Shown here: positions 6,778-14,518 of the stretch, in pieces
Layout: each line of letters starts with the position of its first letter
Position numbering within the stretch: position 1 is the stretch's first letter
NCBI RefSeq assembly: GCF_016908525.1
Contig: NZ_JAFBEB010000008.1
Coordinates: forward strand, 62,001 to 126,000
From: Brevibacillus fulvus
GTDB lineage: Bacteria > Bacillota > Bacilli > Brevibacillales > Brevibacillaceae
Length of the DNA stretch: 64,000 nt
Reading direction: 5' to 3'
Program-made: the position numbers and the translations under genes
The notes under the pieces: generated by a model
Database searches by the model: none
What the model was told of the DNA's origin: nothing
What the model saw: the letters and a program-made list of their open reading frames with translations, nothing else

Positions 6778-7338
6778 TCAACCGGTTTGCTTGTTTTTTT
6801 GCTCGTTGAGTTGCAGTTCCACTTTCGCCGCTTCGGCCTCCTGTTCGTCGCGCAGGCGATGGGCCATGCGACTGGAGGCATTGGCCGCGATGCTGGCGAC
6901 CAGGTCGTCAAGAAACGTATGAATGCGGCCTGAAGTTTTCGTGTCCAATCGTTTGATGATCCCGATTTTGTGCTTATCCAGATGGCCAAAGGTGGTGACG
7001 GCGATGCTGCCGTAGCCAAACACGGAACCAAGCGCCAATGTTTCATCACAGCCGAACAGTCCTTCGTCGGAGGCGATCAAGGATTGCAGTGGTTCGGAAA
7101 GCTGGCCTTTTTCCGCCAACATATCCAGTTCCACGCCAACCAGGATGGCATGCTGCATTTCCCGCTTTTGCAAAACGGCATGAACGCTTTCTACGCATGG
7201 CTCAATCGTCAAGTTGGGGTGATAGGGCGATTGCATCTCATACACAATCTCCGCGATATCTTCCACCGTGACGCCTCGCTCGGCGAGACGCCGTAATGCA
7301 GCTTCTTTTACTTCGCTGCTATGCACTTGTTTGCCCAT
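6778..7338 (-). CDS. pgpA: Phosphatidylglycerophosphatase A family protein (YutG/PgpA-like)
   Basis: The product has 186 residues. It shows the Bacillales PgpA layout: an N-terminal helical region (EAALRRLAERGVTVEDIAEIVYEMQ), then the conserved core GVELDMLAEKGQL..DEGLFGCDETLALGSVFGYGSIAVTTFG and GIIKRLD. In B. subtilis YutG this core removes phosphate from phosphatidylglycerophosphate to give phosphatidylglycerol. I use the ATG at 7336-7338, because the GTG six codons upstream would contain the ribosome binding site AAGGGG. The C-terminal tail is charged and low in complexity. Confidence 0.82.
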   Translation of the reverse strand: MGKQVHSSEVKEAALRRLAERGVTVEDIAEIVYEMQSPYHPNLTIEPCVESVHAVLQKREMQHAILVGVELDMLAEKGQLSEPLQSLIASDEGLFGCDETLALGSVFGYGSIAVTTFGHLDKHKIGIIKRLDTKTSGRIHTFLDDLVASIAANASSRMAHRLRDEQEAEAAKVELQLNEQKNKQTG

Positions 7339-7351
7339 ACAGAGGACCCCT

Positions 7352-7367
7352 TTCACTGCAAAGTGAA
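7352..7367. promoter_or_regulatory. Inverted repeat in the pgpA leader
   Basis: TTCACT-GCAA-AGTGAA is a perfect six-base dyad just upstream of the pgpA ribosome binding site. It could be an operator or a small RNA hairpin. Confidence 0.3.
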
Positions 7368-7545
7368 GTGATGCTTCTATATAGTATCACAATCGTGGAC
7401 GAATTGAGACAATTTTTCGAAATTGCCGGAAATAGCAGAATGCGGTACCATAAGAGCAATCATCCTTCTTTTGGGCTGTGTGCCATTCATTTTGGAAAAG
7501 TTGGCTTGCCGCCGATCTCGGGGAACGACATGAGGAGGGATTTGC

Positions 7546-8274
7546 ATGTATCAGAAGCAAACGGCAAGAGGTTCGTTGCAGGAAGTTTGTCTGAACAGCC
7601 GATATTTGAACAGCGCAGAACGGCTCGTGGTTTATACCCCGCCGAGCTATTCGCCGCTTTATTCGTATCCGGTCATCTATATTCAGGACGGAGAGGACTA
7701 TTTGTCCATGGGCCGTTGTGCCTCCCAGCTCGATCAGTTTTTCGCCGAGCGAGGTCACGAGGAGGCGATTGCCGTGTTTCTTCCCGTGGAGAAGCGACTG
7801 CGGCAAGCGCGCTACTATCCCGAAGGAGCAGCGTACGCAGGCTACAAACGGTTTGTCGCCGATGAAGTCGTGCCTTATATCGACAGCCACTTTGCCACCA
7901 ACCCGCTGGCCTACGGACGAACGCTGCTGGGGGAATCTTTGGGCGGAGTCGTCTCGCTGTTTCTCGCGTTTACTTATCCGCATACGTTTGGTCAGATCGC
8001 GTGCCAATCGGCGGCGGTCGATGAGCGACTGCTCGATCAGCTCGCTGCCTTGCCTGGTCGCTATCCGCTTTCCGTTTATCTGGAAGTGGGCAAGGAGGAG
8101 ACGGCCGTCGCCACGCAACGCGGTTCCTTGAATCTGCTGAAAGCCAACGACCAACTCGCTGCCGTACTGAGCGGTTTGGGCTGCGATGTCTCGCTGCACC
8201 ATTTTGCCGGCGGCCATGACTGGGGGGCCTGGCAAGCAAACTTGTCCCGCATTTTCCGCCATTTCTTGGGGTAA
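7546..8274 (+). CDS. yjcH: Alpha/beta-hydrolase esterase, YjcH-like
   Basis: The product has 242 residues and belongs to the esterase-D/Fes type alpha/beta-hydrolases. It has VIYIQDGEDYL near residue 45, the nucleophile elbow GESLGG near residue 126 (GxSxG), and a C-terminal GGHDWGAW that carries the catalytic histidine. There is no signal peptide, so it is cytosolic. GAGGAGGG precedes the ATG at a normal distance. B. subtilis keeps a similar gene next to yjcF and yjcG, and homologues of both follow here. The natural substrate is unknown. Confidence 0.8.
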   Translation: MYQKQTARGSLQEVCLNSRYLNSAERLVVYTPPSYSPLYSYPVIYIQDGEDYLSMGRCASQLDQFFAERGHEEAIAVFLPVEKRLRQARYYPEGAAYAGYKRFVADEVVPYIDSHFATNPLAYGRTLLGESLGGVVSLFLAFTYPHTFGQIACQSAAVDERLLDQLAALPGRYPLSVYLEVGKEETAVATQRGSLNLLKANDQLAAVLSGLGCDVSLHHFAGGHDWGAWQANLSRIFRHFLG

Positions 8275-8286
8275 ACTGTATGCTGG

Positions 8287-8436
8287 TCATTCTTCCGGTT
8301 TTGGATCTTCTTTCTTGGGAGGAACGATCATCTCTTCAAATTCTACCTTGCGGATCATCGTTAGTAAGGTAAAAGAAAGAAAAGAGAGCAACAGCAATAC
8401 CAGGAACGTAAATGTGATCATCATCGCCAATTTCAT
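8287..8436 (-). CDS. Small single-pass membrane protein
   Basis: The product has 49 residues. A GGGAGGTG site precedes the ATG at 8434-8436. Residues 3-27 (MKLAMMITFTFLVLLLLSFL and onward) form one membrane segment, and the tail (KVEFEEM..PPKKEDPKPEE) is acidic and proline-rich. It sits alone on the minus strand between yjcH and yjcG. No family recognised. Confidence 0.55.
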   Translation of the reverse strand: MKLAMMITFTFLVLLLLSFLSFTLLTMIRKVEFEEMIVPPKKEDPKPEE

Positions 8437-8588
8437 CTTTGCACCTCCCGTCTTCCTTTCAGTCTTTCCCAGGCCGATCGGAATATACGGGGGCGACCAT
8501 AAAATTATACAAATGGCGAATTTTCTGTTAAAATAGGACAAAAGACTGGTGACGCGCCGCGTTTTTACCACGGCAAGGAGGGATTCCA

Positions 8589-9095
8589 ATGAGATATAGT
8601 ATTGTGGTGTTTCCATCAAGCAAGGTTCAAGAGGCTGCGAATTCGTATCGCAAGCGCTTTGATCCCGCTTACGCATTGATTCCGCCCTATATCCGGATCA
8701 AAGAACCGTTTGAATGGGCGGAAGCGGATCTTCCGGAGCTGGTCAACCATTTGGAAGAGGTGGCTCAATCCACCGAGCGCTTCGCCACTCGCTTCCACCG
8801 GGTATCCAGCTTTCATCCAACCACCAATGTCCTTTATTTCGCCATCCAAAATAAAGAGCCATTTGAAAAGCTTCATGAAAAAATTGCGCAAAAATGCGTC
8901 AACCAAAAAGAGACGTACGCTTACGTGCCGCATCTTACCATCGGGCGCGACTTGTCCGATGACGAGCTTCGCGATTTAACCGGCCAGCTCAGCATGGCAA
9001 AAATTGATCTGGAAACAGAAGTCGACCGCTTCTCTCTCGTGTATGAGCTGGAGGACGGCATCTGGAGCGTTTACCAAACGTTTTTGCTGAAGTAA
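8589..9095 (+). CDS. yjcG: 2H phosphoesterase superfamily protein, YjcG-like
   Basis: The product has 168 residues. The two 2H-superfamily motifs are visible as HPTTN near residue 77 and HLTIG near residue 116, the layout of YjcG and LigT-like RNA phosphoesterases. YjcG has a known fold, but its substrate is not established. GCAAGGAGG precedes the ATG. The gene lies upstream of the yjcF homologue with a gap of about 60 bases, so they are probably cotranscribed. Confidence 0.88.
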   Translation: MRYSIVVFPSSKVQEAANSYRKRFDPAYALIPPYIRIKEPFEWAEADLPELVNHLEEVAQSTERFATRFHRVSSFHPTTNVLYFAIQNKEPFEKLHEKIAQKCVNQKETYAYVPHLTIGRDLSDDELRDLTGQLSMAKIDLETEVDRFSLVYELEDGIWSVYQTFLLK

Positions 9096-9157
9096 ATGGG
9101 CAGATCGAGACTCTTCCAGCCGGAAGGGTCTTTTCCATAAGAAAGGAGAAGCAGGCC

Positions 9158-9607
9158 ATGACCGAAAATACCTACACGGTCCAACTCGTCCTGACCGAGC
9201 CGCAAAAACGGGATGCGTTGGCTGTCCGCCGCGCTGTTTTCATTGAGGAACAGCAAGTTCCCGAACAGATCGAGATGGACCAGCATGACGAGCCGCAAGC
9301 CGACACGTTGCATTTTGTCGCTTACAATGGAGCCAGTCCGATCGGCGCCGGCCGGCTGCGAACCTATGCACAAGGAGTCGGCAAAGTCGAGCGGATCGCC
9401 GTGCAAGCGACGGAACGCGGCAGCGGGATCGGGCGGAGGCTGATGCTGCAGATTGAGGAAACGGCTCGCCAGCATGGCTACCACAAGCTGAAATTGAATG
9501 CCCAGACACACGCGAGGCGATTTTACGAAAAACTGGGGTATCTCCCGGTTGGCGAACTGTTTTTCGAAGCCGGCATTGAACATATCGCGATGGAAAAGGA
9601 ACTGTAA
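9158..9607 (+). CDS. yjcF: GNAT family N-acetyltransferase, YjcF-like
   Basis: The product has 149 residues with the GNAT fold: RRAVFIEEQQVP at the N-terminus, HFVAYN and GAGRLRTY strands, the acetyl-CoA loop VERIAVQATERGSGIGRRLM (Q/RxxGxG/A type), and LNAQTHARRFYEKLGYLPVG at the C-terminus. AGAAAGGAGAAG precedes the ATG. The acceptor is unknown. It is the last gene before a bidirectional terminator. Confidence 0.88.
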   Translation: MTENTYTVQLVLTEPQKRDALAVRRAVFIEEQQVPEQIEMDQHDEPQADTLHFVAYNGASPIGAGRLRTYAQGVGKVERIAVQATERGSGIGRRLMLQIEETARQHGYHKLKLNAQTHARRFYEKLGYLPVGELFFEAGIEHIAMEKEL

Positions 9608-9609
9608 AA

Positions 9610-9649
9610 AGACCCCGCTGCGCATCTTTTACGACGCCAAGCGGGGTCT
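9610..9649. terminator. Bidirectional terminator between yjcF and the PHP gene
   Basis: AGACCCCGCT pairs with AGCGGGGTCT around a 20-base loop. It lies between two convergent genes. T-runs are short on both sides. Confidence 0.65.
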
Positions 9650-9654
9650 GCTGT

Positions 9655-10506
9655 TCAGCGGAGCTGACGGCGCTGTTCCGCGATGTCGCGCAACTGCTGC
9701 ACCGTCTCGGCCGGCGCGTTGGACGAGCCGAGCTCACCGTGGTACGGTTCGTCTCCCCGCCAACCGTGAAAGTCTGAACCGCCCGTCTTCAGCAAGCCAT
9801 AACGGTTGGCCAACTCCGCATACCGCTGCCGGTCTTCCTCTGTATGATCGGGATGCCACACTTCTATGCCGTCCAAGCCGAACACGGCCAGTTCTTCGAC
9901 CAGCTGGTCATCGTGGTAAATTCCCGGATGCGCCAGCACGGCCACGCCTCCTGCCTGTTTGATCAACTGGATTGCCTGTTTCGGGTGAATCCGCGGCGGA
10001 TTGACATAGGCCTGCGCCCCGGTCGCCAAATACTTTGCAAACGCCTCTTCCATGGTGGCGACTGCTCCCAACTCGATCAACTCCTCGGCGATATGCGGCC
10101 GGCCAATGCTTTTCCCTTCCCCTGCCTTCCGCTTGTACACATTTTCCAGGGTGATCGGTATTCCCAACTGCTGCAATCGTTCAATGATCAGCCGGTTGCG
10201 TTCATGCCGCGTCTCCCGCAGCTTTTCCAGCTCCGCTTCAAATGCCGGATCTTCATACGGTATAAAATAACCCAGCACGTGAATATCCTGTCCATCGGCC
10301 ACGGAGCTGATTTCCAGGCCGGGCACTACGTCTACGCCGTATCGCTGCCCGGCTTCCACCGCTTCCGCCACACCGGCTATCGTATCATGATCGCAGATGC
10401 CGATTGCCGCCAATCCGGCTTCTTTTGCCAATCTGACATTTTCCGTTGGCGTACATGTCCCGTCGGAAGCTTTGGTGTGAGTATGCAGATCGGCCTGTTG
10501 CGCCAT
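9655..10506 (-). CDS. PHP domain phosphoesterase (nucleoside 3',5'-bisphosphate phosphatase / RNase AM-like)
   Basis: The product has 283 residues. PHP metal ligands are visible as HTHT (residues 8-11), CDHD (38-41), E near 66, an HP pair near 193 and GSDFH near 250. The insert after residue 90 is typical of YciV/TrpH-type proteins, which dephosphorylate 3',5'-nucleoside bisphosphates and trim 5' ends of RNA. It is preceded by AAGGAGG and is cytosolic. The exact substrate in this organism is inferred from the family only. Confidence 0.85.
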   Translation of the reverse strand: MAQQADLHTHTKASDGTCTPTENVRLAKEAGLAAIGICDHDTIAGVAEAVEAGQRYGVDVVPGLEISSVADGQDIHVLGYFIPYEDPAFEAELEKLRETRHERNRLIIERLQQLGIPITLENVYKRKAGEGKSIGRPHIAEELIELGAVATMEEAFAKYLATGAQAYVNPPRIHPKQAIQLIKQAGGVAVLAHPGIYHDDQLVEELAVFGLDGIEVWHPDHTEEDRQRYAELANRYGLLKTGGSDFHGWRGDEPYHGELGSSNAPAETVQQLRDIAEQRRQLR

Positions 10507-10602
10507 GCTGATCCCTCCTTGTTCGTTTTTTATTCTTCATTCTGAAAATGGTTTCATGCTCATACCATAGGAAAAAACGCACACCCACGAAGGAGGATGT
10601 CC

Positions 10603-10947
10603 ATGCAACTGAGAAACAAAGCGTTAAGCGGTGTTGTTCAACCTCTCACCTATGTTGATCGGATGATGCGGCAACAAGGCTTTCAGCTCACCTGGGCGGA
10701 TGGTATTCCGAGTTATGGCATGCGTATTTACGATTCGGCAACCAACACATCGTATTTCCTGCGGATGTGCATTCACTATACCCGTCATGTCAACCGCAAC
10801 GGGGAACAAATTGTCAAACTGGGCGCTCCCTCTTTGGAAGCCAATGTTTCCGCAAACAAGCGGCAAATCGAACGATCCGCCATTCCTTTGCCGATTCGCC
10901 AGGCAGTCGAACATAAACTGGCGGAGGTCGCCGACTATTTACGCTGA
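10603..10947 (+). CDS. Conserved-looking small protein of unknown function
   Basis: The product has 114 residues. An ATG two codons earlier touches the AAGGAGG site, so the ATG at 10603 is the better start. The sequence is basic and soluble, with a central beta-rich part (MRIYDSATNTSYFLRMCIHYTRHV) and a helical C-terminus (IRQAVEHKLAEVADYL). It stands alone between divergent and convergent neighbours. I do not recognise the family. Confidence 0.65.
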   Translation: MQLRNKALSGVVQPLTYVDRMMRQQGFQLTWADGIPSYGMRIYDSATNTSYFLRMCIHYTRHVNRNGEQIVKLGAPSLEANVSANKRQIERSAIPLPIRQAVEHKLAEVADYLR

Positions 10948-10958
10948 CTTGGCGCGGC

Positions 10959-11894
10959 TCAAAGCGCTTTCCACAACAGTTGATTGCGGTCAAACCGGTA
11001 CGCAATCTGTTCTTCGCGCAACAAACCGGTCAGATAACCCATCAGGGCGGTGCGATACAAGGCGTAGGAACTCATCGTGGCAATGTTCAGCTCCAACTCC
11101 TCCGCCAATGCGGCAAGCAGCTCCTCCATATTTTGTTCCCGCCGCAGCAGCGCTTTGATCCGGCTGATAATTTGCTGGTGCAGCTCGATATTTTTGCCGA
11201 TGACCGCGTCGGGACTGGTCACAAACGAACCATGCCCGGGCAAGTAGCCGGCATAAACGGTTGCTTGCAAAAGCTGCAAACTTTGCAACGTGTCGTGGAC
11301 ATCGACGAGAAACGGCAGTTTATGCTTGCTTAACGTCTCCTCGCCAAAAAAGCTGTCCGCGGCAAAACAGATCTGCTCACAAACTATCCCGACCTGCTGC
11401 CAGCTGTGTCCCGGCAAGGGGAGCACGGTAATCGTTACCCCGTCGACTTGCAGCTCTCCTTCTTCCGGCAACAGCCGGTCTACGCGGGAAGCGGGCGCTT
11501 CTAAAAATTTATTCCGCAGCTCCTTGACCGGTGTCGCTCCCATGCCAAGATAAATCGGCTCCAGCACCGGATAGCGAATGATCGCTTCTTCCAGCGGCGG
11601 CGCGTAGACCAGCGCCTGCGGAAAGACCGTCAGCAAATGCGCATTGCCGCCAAAGTGGTCGGCATGAGCGTGAGTTTGGATAATCGCGACCAAGGGTTGG
11701 CCAATTTGCTCCAACCCTCTTTTTAACCGTTTTGCCGTTTGTGTATCCAGTCCCGAGTCGATCAAAATCGCGCCGCTTTCCCCAAGAATCAGTCCGACAT
11801 TGACGCTTCCCGGAAAATACCCAATCCGTGACGTAATCATTTCAATTGTGACCTGATCAGCCATAGCGTTCCCCGCTTTCTGCTGTTTTTCCAT
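10959..11894 (-). CDS. MBL-fold metallo-hydrolase
   Basis: The product has 311 residues. The zinc motif HAHADHFGG is near residue 77, with LPLPGHSWQQVGI and a later LPGHGS as further ligand positions. The C-terminal third is a helical winged-helix-like extension common in RNase-Z/glyoxalase-II-like hydrolases. The chosen ATG (11892-11894) overlaps the stop of the YitT-like gene (TAATG) with GGAG upstream; an ATG ten codons further in is an alternative. The substrate is unknown. Confidence 0.8.
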   Translation of the reverse strand: MEKQQKAGNAMADQVTIEMITSRIGYFPGSVNVGLILGESGAILIDSGLDTQTAKRLKRGLEQIGQPLVAIIQTHAHADHFGGNAHLLTVFPQALVYAPPLEEAIIRYPVLEPIYLGMGATPVKELRNKFLEAPASRVDRLLPEEGELQVDGVTITVLPLPGHSWQQVGIVCEQICFAADSFFGEETLSKHKLPFLVDVHDTLQSLQLLQATVYAGYLPGHGSFVTSPDAVIGKNIELHQQIISRIKALLRREQNMEELLAALAEELELNIATMSSYALYRTALMGYLTGLLREEQIAYRFDRNQLLWKAL

Positions 11895-12535
11895 TATTTT
11901 CTCCAAAGAGAGGCAGATCCCTTCCCGAGCGGTCCAATAATTTGATATGGGGCGTAATAACTGTTCTGGACGAACCGGCAAACGAGATGGGTGCTGATCG
12001 CTACCGCAGCAATCGTCACCAGCGAATATACGAACTTGTATGGCCCGGCAAGTTCAAACGAACAGCCGACGATCACGCCATCGATCAGAAAAATCAGGAG
12101 CGCAACCGGTATCTCATATCGTCTTGCCAAAAATTGGGCGAGCAAATCGGTTCCGCCGGTATTCGTCCCATATCCGAGCATCCACCCTACTCCGCTGCCG
12201 ATCAAGCCTCCGCCCAGAATAGCGGAAGCCGGGACAGCGAGCGGATTGTATTCACGCAAAGGCGACAGAAAGTCAATAAAAAACGAAGAAAGCAACATTC
12301 CGTGGAAACTGTGATAAAACAATGGGCGATCAATCAGGAAGATCAGCAAATAGATCGGCAGACTGGCGCACATCACAACCACGCCGGGAGAAAGACCCAA
12401 ATAATAGTTGGCCAACAAACCAATCCCGATCATGCCGCCTTCGATCAGCTGATGCGGGACGAGAAAAAAATTGACTCCCGTGCCGATCAATATGCTGCCC
12501 AACAGGACCGCGATCATTTTGCGGAAGAAGTACAT
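11894..12535 (-). CDS. YitT family membrane protein, short form
   Basis: The product has 213 residues from the ATG at 12533-12535, which follows GAGGAGGGAG. It contains five to six membrane segments and the family signatures GTGVNFFLVPHQLIEGGMIGIGLL and GYGTNTGGTDLLAQ. Typical YitT proteins have about 280 residues and end in a cytosolic DUF2179 domain; here the protein stops after the last membrane segment, so that domain is missing. The function of the family is not established. The MBL hydrolase is coupled to its stop. Confidence 0.82.
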   Translation of the reverse strand: MYFFRKMIAVLLGSILIGTGVNFFLVPHQLIEGGMIGIGLLANYYLGLSPGVVVMCASLPIYLLIFLIDRPLFYHSFHGMLLSSFFIDFLSPLREYNPLAVPASAILGGGLIGSGVGWMLGYGTNTGGTDLLAQFLARRYEIPVALLIFLIDGVIVGCSFELAGPYKFVYSLVTIAAVAISTHLVCRFVQNSYYAPYQIIGPLGKGSASLWRK

Positions 12536-13025
12536 GTTTCTCCCTCCTCTGGAATAGCGGCAAGTCCGTGTCATTTCTCCATTTTCTATCCTATGTGGGA
12601 CAAAAGGCCGGTATGTCCGCTGCTGAACATTGCGCGGCTGATGGTCATTGGGTATAATCTTGAACACGATTGCCAGTATTTTCAAGAAACTCGCATGTTT
12701 TTGACTGTTTGCTGCTCCAACTGTTATACTAGAGGTTACAAAGCGATTGCGAACAGCAATCGTTTTGCAACTGCGGTGAATTTTTTGAAGCGCTTGGCAT
12801 GGTAAGAAAGAGGTGAATGGCCGATGGTAGATATACCGTCGGAAGCAGGGATGGTCTTGCGTTCCCGTTCCGCACGGTCTACATCATCTTCTGATTGCAA
12901 GTGATTTCCGCGGCCCAAACCACGAAATCATCTTTGCATAAACACAATTGACGATTAATAAATAACATAAAAACACGTGGAGGTGAATTCTCCTCCTTTT
13001 CGAAGGTCGAAAGGGATGGAGACAT
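12536..13025. other. 490-base gap: promoter, hairpin and long leader before the CNNM gene
   Basis: The stretch holds no convincing gene. From left to right it carries the upstream region of yitT, a sigma-A promoter at 12701-12730, a terminator-like hairpin at 12744-12762 (CGATTGC-GAACA-GCAATCG then TTTTGC), a weak 26-codon frame at 12824-12904 behind AGAGGTGA, an AT-rich segment at 12945-12975, and a hairpin at about 12980-12997 formed by GGAGG and CTCCTCC. I do not recognise an M-box or yybP-ykoY riboswitch in it. Confidence 0.55.
12701..12730 (+). promoter_or_regulatory. Sigma-A promoter of the CNNM gene leader
   Basis: TTGACT (12701-12706) and TATACT (12725-12730) are 18 bases apart. The start would be near 12737, giving an untranslated leader of about 290 bases. 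Confidence 0.7.
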
Positions 13026-14387
13026 ATGGATATTCCTATAGGTCCGATAGGGGAGATTTTGTTAAATCTGCTGCTCGTCTTTTTTCTTGTTCTACTAAAC
13101 GGTTTTTTCGTAGCAGCGGAATTTGCATTGGTAAAGGTCCGCCAAAGCCGTCTGACACAGCTTGCAAGCGAAGGAAACAAAAGAGCCAAGTATGCCCAAG
13201 CCGTCACACATAAACTCGATGCTTATCTGTCGGCTTGCCAATTGGGGATCACACTTGCTTCGCTGGGGCTTGGATGGGTAGGTGAACCAGCAATCGCCCA
13301 CTTTGTCGAACCAGTATTAATTTCCATGCATTTGCCAACCTATTTGGTGCATCCGATTTCGATTGCGATCGCATTCTGCATTATGACATTCTTGCACATC
13401 ACCTTTGGTGAGTTGGCGCCAAAATCAATGGCTATTCAAAAATCAGAAGCGATTTCGCTTTGGACGGCGGCTCCGTTGATGTTCTTTCACAAAATCGCCT
13501 ACCCCGCGATTTATATCTTGAACGGAACGGCCAACTTCTTTATTAAACGGTTGGGGATTGAACCGGCCACGGAAGAAGACTCCGCCCATACCGAAGAGGA
13601 AATCCGGATTCTGGTAAATGAAAGCCATAAAAGCGGATTTATTGACCAGACCGAGCTGGTTCTCGTCGACAATGTCTTTGAATTCTCTGACCGCTTGGCC
13701 CGGGAGATCATGATTCCCCGGATCGACATGGTTTGTTTATATGATGACAGTACCTATGAAGAAAACCTGGAAATTATGCGCAATTCGCGCCACTCGCGCT
13801 TCCCGGTCGCGCATGAAGACAAGGACAATTTGATCGGCTTCGTGCATACCACCGATTTTTATTTGGCTGCCTTGTCTGATCGTTCTACCGATTTGAAAGA
13901 TTTTCTCCGTCCGTTGCTGACTGTTCCCGAATCGATGGAAGTCAGCCAGGTGTTGCGTCTGATGCAAAAGCGCCGCTCGCAGATGGCGATCGTCATTGAC
14001 GAGTACGGCGGTACGGCCGGACTGATCACCATGGAAGACATTTTGGAAGAAATCGTCGGCGATATTCAAGACGAGTTTGACGAGAACGAACGGCCCGAAG
14101 TCGAAAATGTAAATAACGCGTTGTCCGTTTCCGGCAAAACGTTGCTGACAGAAATTAATGATTACATTCCGATTGAAATCCATTCGGACGATGTCGATAC
14201 GATTGCCGGCTGGATCTACAGCCAACTCAACGAAGATATCGCGGTTGGCAAATCGGTTAAGTATGAAAACTATTTGTTTACCATTACTGAATTGGACAAT
14301 CACCGAATCACCCGGGTGGGCATAACCCAGATTGAGGATGATGCAAATCCTCCAGATGAATCGGACGTATTGGTGCAAGCTCAGTAA
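13026..14387 (+). CDS. CNNM/CorC (HlyC) family membrane protein, probable Mg2+ or Co2+ transport
   Basis: The product has 453 residues. Residues 1-200 form the CNNM (DUF21) membrane domain with LNGFFVAAEFALVKVR, LDAYLSACQLGITLASLGLGWVGEPA and FGELAPKSMAI. A CBS pair follows (about 205-335), including the conserved RIDMVCL, SRFPVA and IDEYGGTAG..TMEDILEEIVGDI, and the CorC/HlyC C-terminal domain ends the protein. CNNM/CorC proteins export or exchange magnesium. A close paralogue is at 39808-41127. A long leader with its own promoter precedes it. Confidence 0.9.
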   Translation: MDIPIGPIGEILLNLLLVFFLVLLNGFFVAAEFALVKVRQSRLTQLASEGNKRAKYAQAVTHKLDAYLSACQLGITLASLGLGWVGEPAIAHFVEPVLISMHLPTYLVHPISIAIAFCIMTFLHITFGELAPKSMAIQKSEAISLWTAAPLMFFHKIAYPAIYILNGTANFFIKRLGIEPATEEDSAHTEEEIRILVNESHKSGFIDQTELVLVDNVFEFSDRLAREIMIPRIDMVCLYDDSTYEENLEIMRNSRHSRFPVAHEDKDNLIGFVHTTDFYLAALSDRSTDLKDFLRPLLTVPESMEVSQVLRLMQKRRSQMAIVIDEYGGTAGLITMEDILEEIVGDIQDEFDENERPEVENVNNALSVSGKTLLTEINDYIPIEIHSDDVDTIAGWIYSQLNEDIAVGKSVKYENYLFTITELDNHRITRVGITQIEDDANPPDESDVLVQAQ

Positions 14388-14518
14388 ACCAGATGACAGG
14401 TGTCCCCGCAGTCAGGGGACACTTATTATTTGCCTTCGATGTTTACATAGCGAAAAAAACCCCCACCCGCTCGACCTGGACAGACGACCCGAGCCGGGAA
14501 TTTGCATGGAGGTGGAGC

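Noticed and set aside
7387-8262. 291-codon minus-strand frame opposite the yjcH-like gene
   Set aside because: The plus-strand product has a complete alpha/beta-hydrolase motif set; the antisense product is arginine-rich without motifs.
11942-12805. 287-codon plus-strand frame opposite the YitT-like gene
   Set aside because: The composition is typical of an antisense shadow (rich in Q, R, D and H), and the minus strand codes for a clear membrane protein.
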